Below, piece by piece: positions 15,308 to 18,202 of a stretch of 18,202 bases of DNA. The position numbers and the translations under genes are program-made. Source of the stretch: Polymorphobacter_B sp038225475 (GTDB lineage Bacteria; Pseudomonadota; Alphaproteobacteria; Sphingomonadales; Sphingomonadaceae); assembly GCA_038225475.1 (NCBI GenBank), contig JBBRRA010000018.1:1-18202 (forward strand), in the 5' to 3' direction. Within the stretch, counting starts at the first letter, position 1; each line of letters begins with the position of its first letter. Under the pieces are notes generated by a model, which worked only from the letters and a program-made list of their open reading frames with translations, was not told where the DNA came from and ran no database searches.

Positions 15308-17083
15308 ATGACCGCCGTTTTCAACGTCGAGCGCTCGGTGCTTGGTCAGGCGTGGACGTGGCGCGGCGGCGCGCTGCCCGATCCGGGCGCGGGGGCGGCG
15401 TCGGGATTGAGCGATGTGGTCCACCAGCTGTTCCGCGCGCGCGGCGCCGATGTTCGCGACATCGACCGGTTGCTGAGCGCGCGGGTGCGCGACTGGCTGC
15501 CCGATCCGTCGATTTTTCGCGACATGGACACTGCGGCCACGCGCGTCGCCGATGCGGTCGCGGCGCGGCAGAGCATCGTCATCTTCGGCGACTATGATGT
15601 CGACGGCGCAACCAGCGCGGCGCTGCTGGTCCGGGTGATCCGCAGCTGCGGCGGCGTGGTAAGCGCCTATATCCCCGACCGGCTGCTCGAAGGCTATGGC
15701 CCGAGCGCCGACGCAATGGCGGCGCTGCGCACGGCGGGTGCGGAGCTGGTGGTCACCGTCGATTGCGGCACACAGGGGTTCGAGGCGCTGGCGCGCGCGC
15801 AGGCCGAAGGCCTCGATGTCATCGTCATCGATCATCATCAGGCGTCGACCGCGCTGCCGCCGGCGTGCGCGGTGGTCAATCCGAACCGGCTCGACGAGGG
15901 CGCGGAGGCGCATGGTTTCGGGCATCTGGCAGCGGTCGGCATGGCGTTTCTGCTCGGCGTTGCGCTGGTGCGGACGTTGCGCGGGCGCGGCTGGTTCGCG
16001 GCGCGGTCCGAGCCGAAACTGCTCGACCTGCTCGATCTGGTGGCGCTCGGCACGGTCGCCGATGTCGTGCCGTTGACGGGGCTGAACCGGGCGTTTGTCG
16101 CGCAGGGGCTCAAGGTCATGGCGACGCGGCGCAACCCCGGCATGGCGGCGTTGATCGATGTCGCGGCGATCGAGCGCGCGCCGACGGCAAAGGACCTTGG
16201 CTTTGCGCTTGGTCCGCGCATCAACGCCGGCGGCCGCGTCGGCAAGTCCGACCTTGGCGTCCGGCTGCTGACGACCGATGACGCGGCGGAGGCGGCGATA
16301 CTCGCAGCCGAACTCGACCGCTTGAACGGTGAGCGCAAGGCGATCGAAGCCGAAGTCACCGACGAGGCGGTGGCGCGCGCGGCGGGCTGCATGAACGAGG
16401 CGGTCGCCGTCGTTGCAGGCGAGGGCTGGCACCCCGGCGTGATCGGCATTGTCGCGTCGCGGCTGAAAGACCGGATGCACCGCCCGGCGATCGTCATCGC
16501 GCTCGATGGCAGCGGCGTGGCGAAAGGCTCGGGCCGGTCGGTGCCGGGCGTCGACCTCGGCGGTGCCGTGCTCGCCGCAAAGGATCATGGGCTGCTGATC
16601 GCGGGCGGTGGCCATGCGATGGCGGCGGGAATCACGATCGATCCGGCGCGCATCGCCGAATTTACCGCGTTCCTCGGCGAGCGGCTGGGCCACGACATCG
16701 GCCGGGCACAGGGCGCGCGCGATCTGCTGTGCGACGGCGCGCTGACGCCGCGCGGGGTCAGCGTCGAGCTTGCCGAAGTGCTCGACGGGGCCGGGCCCTA
16801 TGGGCAGGGCTGGCCACACCCGCGCATCGCGGCGGGACCGTGGACCGTGATGACCTGCGACATCGTCGGCACCGCGCATGTCCGAGTCATCCTGAAGGGT
16901 GCCGACGGGGCGCGGTTGAAGGCGATGGCATTCCGCCACGCCGACACCCCGCTCGGGGCGGCGCTCGCCGGTGCGGTCGGGCGGCAGATCTACATCGCCG
17001 GGCGTGTCCAGCGCGATGACTGGGGCCGCACGCCGGCAGCCGAGGTACATCTCGACGACATTGCATGGGCCGATGCGTTTTGA
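15308..17083 (+). CDS. recJ: Single-stranded-DNA-specific 5'-3' exonuclease RecJ
   Basis: RecJ degrades single-stranded DNA 5' to 3' in RecFOR recombination, mismatch and base-excision repair. The 591-residue protein shows the DHH phosphoesterase motifs in order: DYDVDG (95-100), VDCG (151-154), DHH (175-177) and GTVADVVPL (248-256), then NAGGR (306-310). The DHHA1 domain has GWHPGVIGIVASRL (373-386), the SGR motif (408-410) and GGGHAMAAG (433-441), and a C-terminal OB-like domain follows. The ATG at 15308 gives the usual family length; a long in-frame extension upstream through glpX is rejected. It sits four bases after glpX, the last gene of the 11812-17083 series. Confidence 0.96.
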   Translation: MTAVFNVERSVLGQAWTWRGGALPDPGAGAASGLSDVVHQLFRARGADVRDIDRLLSARVRDWLPDPSIFRDMDTAATRVADAVAARQSIVIFGDYDVDGATSAALLVRVIRSCGGVVSAYIPDRLLEGYGPSADAMAALRTAGAELVVTVDCGTQGFEALARAQAEGLDVIVIDHHQASTALPPACAVVNPNRLDEGAEAHGFGHLAAVGMAFLLGVALVRTLRGRGWFAARSEPKLLDLLDLVALGTVADVVPLTGLNRAFVAQGLKVMATRRNPGMAALIDVAAIERAPTAKDLGFALGPRINAGGRVGKSDLGVRLLTTDDAAEAAILAAELDRLNGERKAIEAEVTDEAVARAAGCMNEAVAVVAGEGWHPGVIGIVASRLKDRMHRPAIVIALDGSGVAKGSGRSVPGVDLGGAVLAAKDHGLLIAGGGHAMAAGITIDPARIAEFTAFLGERLGHDIGRAQGARDLLCDGALTPRGVSVELAEVLDGAGPYGQGWPHPRIAAGPWTVMTCDIVGTAHVRVILKGADGARLKAMAFRHADTPLGAALAGAVGRQIYIAGRVQRDDWGRTPAAEVHLDDIAWADAF

Positions 17084-17186
17084 CGGCAGCGCGCATTCGA
17101 CGAAGTGGCTTACCCGGCTAGCTTATCGCCTGCGCCTCGCGTAGATTTCCGCAGGGGCGATCCGGCTTGCGACAGGATGGGGTGCG

Positions 17187-17579
17187 ATGGAACCGAACGA
17201 ACTTCCCCATGCGCCGCCCGACCCGCTGGCGGCGCGCGGCTTCCGGGTTGCCGAACGACTGCTGCTGATCGTTATCGCCGCGATGACGATGGAAGCGGCG
17301 GGCATCGAAGTCTGGCGCGTGGTCCAGGTACAGTCGATCAACCTTGCCGATATTCTGCTGATGTTCCTGTACACCGAAGTGATCGGCATGATCGCGGTGT
17401 TCTATATCGGCCGCGGGTCGACATTCGTGTACCCGATCTTCATTGCGATTACCGCGCTGGCGCGGTTGATCGTGCTGCAGGGCAAGAACATGGCGGCGGA
17501 GAACATCGTGTTCGAAGCGGGCGCGATCCTGCTGCTCGCGGTGGCGGCGATCATCATTGTGCGCGCCGAGAAGACGTGA
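17187..17579 (+). CDS. psiE: PsiE-family (phosphate-starvation-inducible) membrane protein
   Basis: The 130-residue protein has four hydrophobic segments, near residues 21-40, 53-76, 79-98 and 106-126, with short loops. The blocks DILLMFLYTEVIGMIAVFY (55-73) and LARLIVLQGKNM (91-102) match the PsiE family, inner-membrane proteins named for induction under phosphate starvation; their molecular role is unknown. The length matches the family. The ATG at 17187 is preceded by a purine-rich AGGATGGGG stretch. A 103-base gap after recJ suggests it may have its own promoter; I saw no PHO-box-like direct repeat there. Confidence 0.85.
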   Translation: MEPNELPHAPPDPLAARGFRVAERLLLIVIAAMTMEAAGIEVWRVVQVQSINLADILLMFLYTEVIGMIAVFYIGRGSTFVYPIFIAITALARLIVLQGKNMAAENIVFEAGAILLLAVAAIIIVRAEKT

Positions 17580-17584
17580 CGGCC

Positions 17585-17590
17585 TTGACG
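17585..17590 (+). promoter_or_regulatory. Possible -35 element of the tRNA-Glu promoter
   Basis: TTGACG lies 39 bases before the first base of the tRNA. The expected -10 position 17 bases downstream reads TAGCCC, a weak match, so this is only a candidate; no better promoter was seen between the psiE stop and the tRNA. Confidence 0.3.
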
Positions 17591-17628
17591 CAACGGCCGC
17601 TTGGCCTTAGCCCGTCCGTCCACGCTAT

Positions 17629-17703
17629 GGCCCCTTCGTCTAGCGGTTAGGACGCGGCCCTTTCACGGCTGAAGCACGGGTTCGATTCCCGTAGGGGTCA
17701 CCA
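17629..17703 (+). tRNA. tRNA-Glu (anticodon TTC), CCA encoded
   Basis: The acceptor stem pairs GGCCCCT (17629-17635) with AGGGGTC (17693-17699), including one G-U pair. The discriminator A is 17700 and CCA is 17701-17703. The anticodon loop is CTTTCAC with TTC at 17662-17664, flanked by a GC-rich stem, and the T-arm carries GGTTCGATTCC. The whole is 75 bases, read directly as a canonical glutamate tRNA for GAA/GAG codons. Its 3' end is directly followed by integrase sequence, so it is probably the attachment site of an integrative element. Confidence 0.96.
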
Positions 17704-17704
17704 T

Positions 17705-17726
17705 CCTTGGAAAAACCCAAGGGTTT
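17705..17726 (+). terminator. Hairpin just after tRNA-Glu, probable terminator
   Basis: CCTTGG (17705-17710) and CCAAGG (17717-17722) form a 6-bp stem around AAAAAC and are followed by GTTTCT. The T-tract is short, so termination strength is uncertain. It could equally be part of the attachment region of the integrated element. Confidence 0.5.
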
Positions 17727-17766
17727 CTGCCGAACCGACGCATTTTCTCGACTTTCAAGCCGCCCA

Positions 17767-17789
17767 GTGGTACAAAAGGGTGGTACAAA
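17767..17789 (+). repeat. Direct repeat directly before the integrase fragment
   Basis: The 10-base word GTGGTACAAA occurs at 17767-17776 and again at 17780-17789, a 13-base period, ending at the GTG start of the integrase. Tandem words of this kind beside integrase genes are often arm-type binding sites of the recombinase or an excisionase, or its autoregulatory operator. That role is inferred from position only. Confidence 0.55.
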
Positions 17790-18125
17790 GTGAGAGTCCG
17801 CGTGGCAGGTCCTTACAAGCCTAAACGGTCGAGCTTCTGGTGGTTCCGCATGGCGGTGCCCGACCGTCTCCGCGCGGCGATCGGCCAGCGCGAGATCAAG
17901 GAAACCCTCGGCACCACCGATCTCGCAGAAGCCCTTGTCAGACACGCGCGCAAGCTCGCCGATGTTCGCACGCTATTCGCCAGTCTAGACCAGCAGCAAG
18001 CGAGCTCGATCGACGATCGCGCCGACAAGATCGTGCGCGAGGGTCTTGGAGCGCTCGCCCGTGGATGCGGCGGTGACAAAGCAGGCCATCGGAACGCCGG
18101 TGTGGTGCTGAGCGTGGCGGAGTAA
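17790..18125 (+). pseudogene. Tyrosine-recombinase integrase, N-terminal fragment interrupted by IS
   Basis: From a GTG start at 17790 (AAGGG at 17776-17780, nine bases upstream) the frame encodes 111 residues. Residues about 14-60 (SFWWFRMAVPDRLRAAIG, then REIKETLGTTDLAEA and an Arg/Ala helix) match the N-terminal DNA-binding region of tRNA-targeting tyrosine recombinases, which are usually about 400 residues. No core-binding or catalytic domain (Arg-His-Arg-Tyr) follows. From about 18101 the frame enters what appears to be an IS21-type end and stops at 18125. It is therefore a remnant, or the 5' part of a gene split by the insertion, and inactive as it stands. Its position right after tRNA-Glu and its direction away from the tRNA fit an integrative element. 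Confidence 0.75.
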
Positions 18126-18202
18126 AATCCGGCCGTTGGTAGGCTGCTCTTTTTGGGAGCGGCCGGGGATGTTTGCCGTGGAGAGCTATGCCGCTGTTCG
18201 GC
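18101..18202 (+). mobile_element. IS21-family insertion sequence, left end (continues past window)
   Basis: A change of sequence character inside the integrase frame, a TG-starting end (TGTGGTGCTGAG at 18101) and, 68 bases further on, the start of an IstA-like protein indicate the left end of an IS21-family element running beyond the window. The exact first base is inferred; IS21 ends begin with TG, but the other end and the target duplication are not visible. The leader holds an inverted repeat, CCGGCCG (18129-18135) with CGGCCGG (18160-18166), just before istA. Confidence 0.6.
18169..18202 (+). CDS. istA: IS21-family transposase IstA, first 11 codons (cut by window edge)
   Basis: The frame from ATG at 18169 reads MFAVESYAAVR before the window ends. 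This opening is what I recall for a group of IS21-family IstA transposases, whose N-terminus continues into a helix-turn-helix. IstA carries the DDE integrase domain and works with the ATPase IstB. GGGAG (18155-18159) lies nine bases before the start. The call rests on 11 residues plus the end-like sequence upstream, so it is reasonable but not certain. Confidence 0.6.
   Translation, partial: MFAVESYAAVR

Noticed and set aside
17640..17945. 101-residue minus-strand frame crossing the tRNA
   Set aside because: It reads GNRTRASAVKGPRPNR from the antisense of tRNA-Glu, a familiar spurious protein in annotations.

Overview
The window reads as a chromosomal segment of an alphaproteobacterium, most likely a sphingomonad. 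The reasons are the high GC of the coding regions, a GcrA-type cell-cycle regulator, the alphaproteobacterial order homoserine dehydrogenase / glpX / recJ, and a class I PHA synthase. Nearly all of it is tightly packed housekeeping metabolism. No gene-free stretch exceeds 300 bases; the longest gap is about 150 bases (11228-11377). Family assignments are from motif recognition by eye; no database search was possible.

Layout. 1-170 is AT-richer (77 G/C of 170 by hand count) and holds the first 26 codons of a secreted protein on the minus strand, plus a near-perfect inverted repeat. 170-2190 (minus) is a sulfur-amino-acid pair, sseA then metC, with overlapping stop and start. queF (2296-2745, plus) meets the minus-strand series argD-argF-hslO-queC-queE (7057 down to 2742) tail to tail, sharing the stop-codon palindrome TTAA. 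That series joins the last steps of arginine synthesis, a redox chaperone and two preQ0 enzymes through overlapping or nearly touching genes. Upstream, an ABC-2 permease is coupled to a secreted alpha/beta hydrolase (8867-7117, minus), and a terminator-like hairpin lies before argD.

gcrA (plus) diverges from the permease and converges on phaC (minus), sharing the stop palindrome CTAG. phaC diverges from a small exported His/Met-rich protein (11378-11701) that has a recognisable promoter with a palindrome in its spacer. Then come a class I/II aminotransferase, hom, glpX and recJ (11812-17083, plus), which look like one transcription unit, followed by a PsiE-family membrane protein.

The right end is mobile. 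A tRNA-Glu(TTC) at 17629-17703 is followed within 90 bases by the N-terminal part of a tyrosine-recombinase integrase. Its reading frame runs into what looks like the left end of an IS21-family element, whose istA starts at 18169. This suggests a tRNA-Glu integration site with an integrase inactivated by an insertion sequence.

No clearly new multi-gene system is present. The best candidates for a second look are the small His/Met/Thr-rich exported protein with its operator-like promoter, the tRNA-Glu/integrase/IS junction, and the overlapping hairpins before argD.
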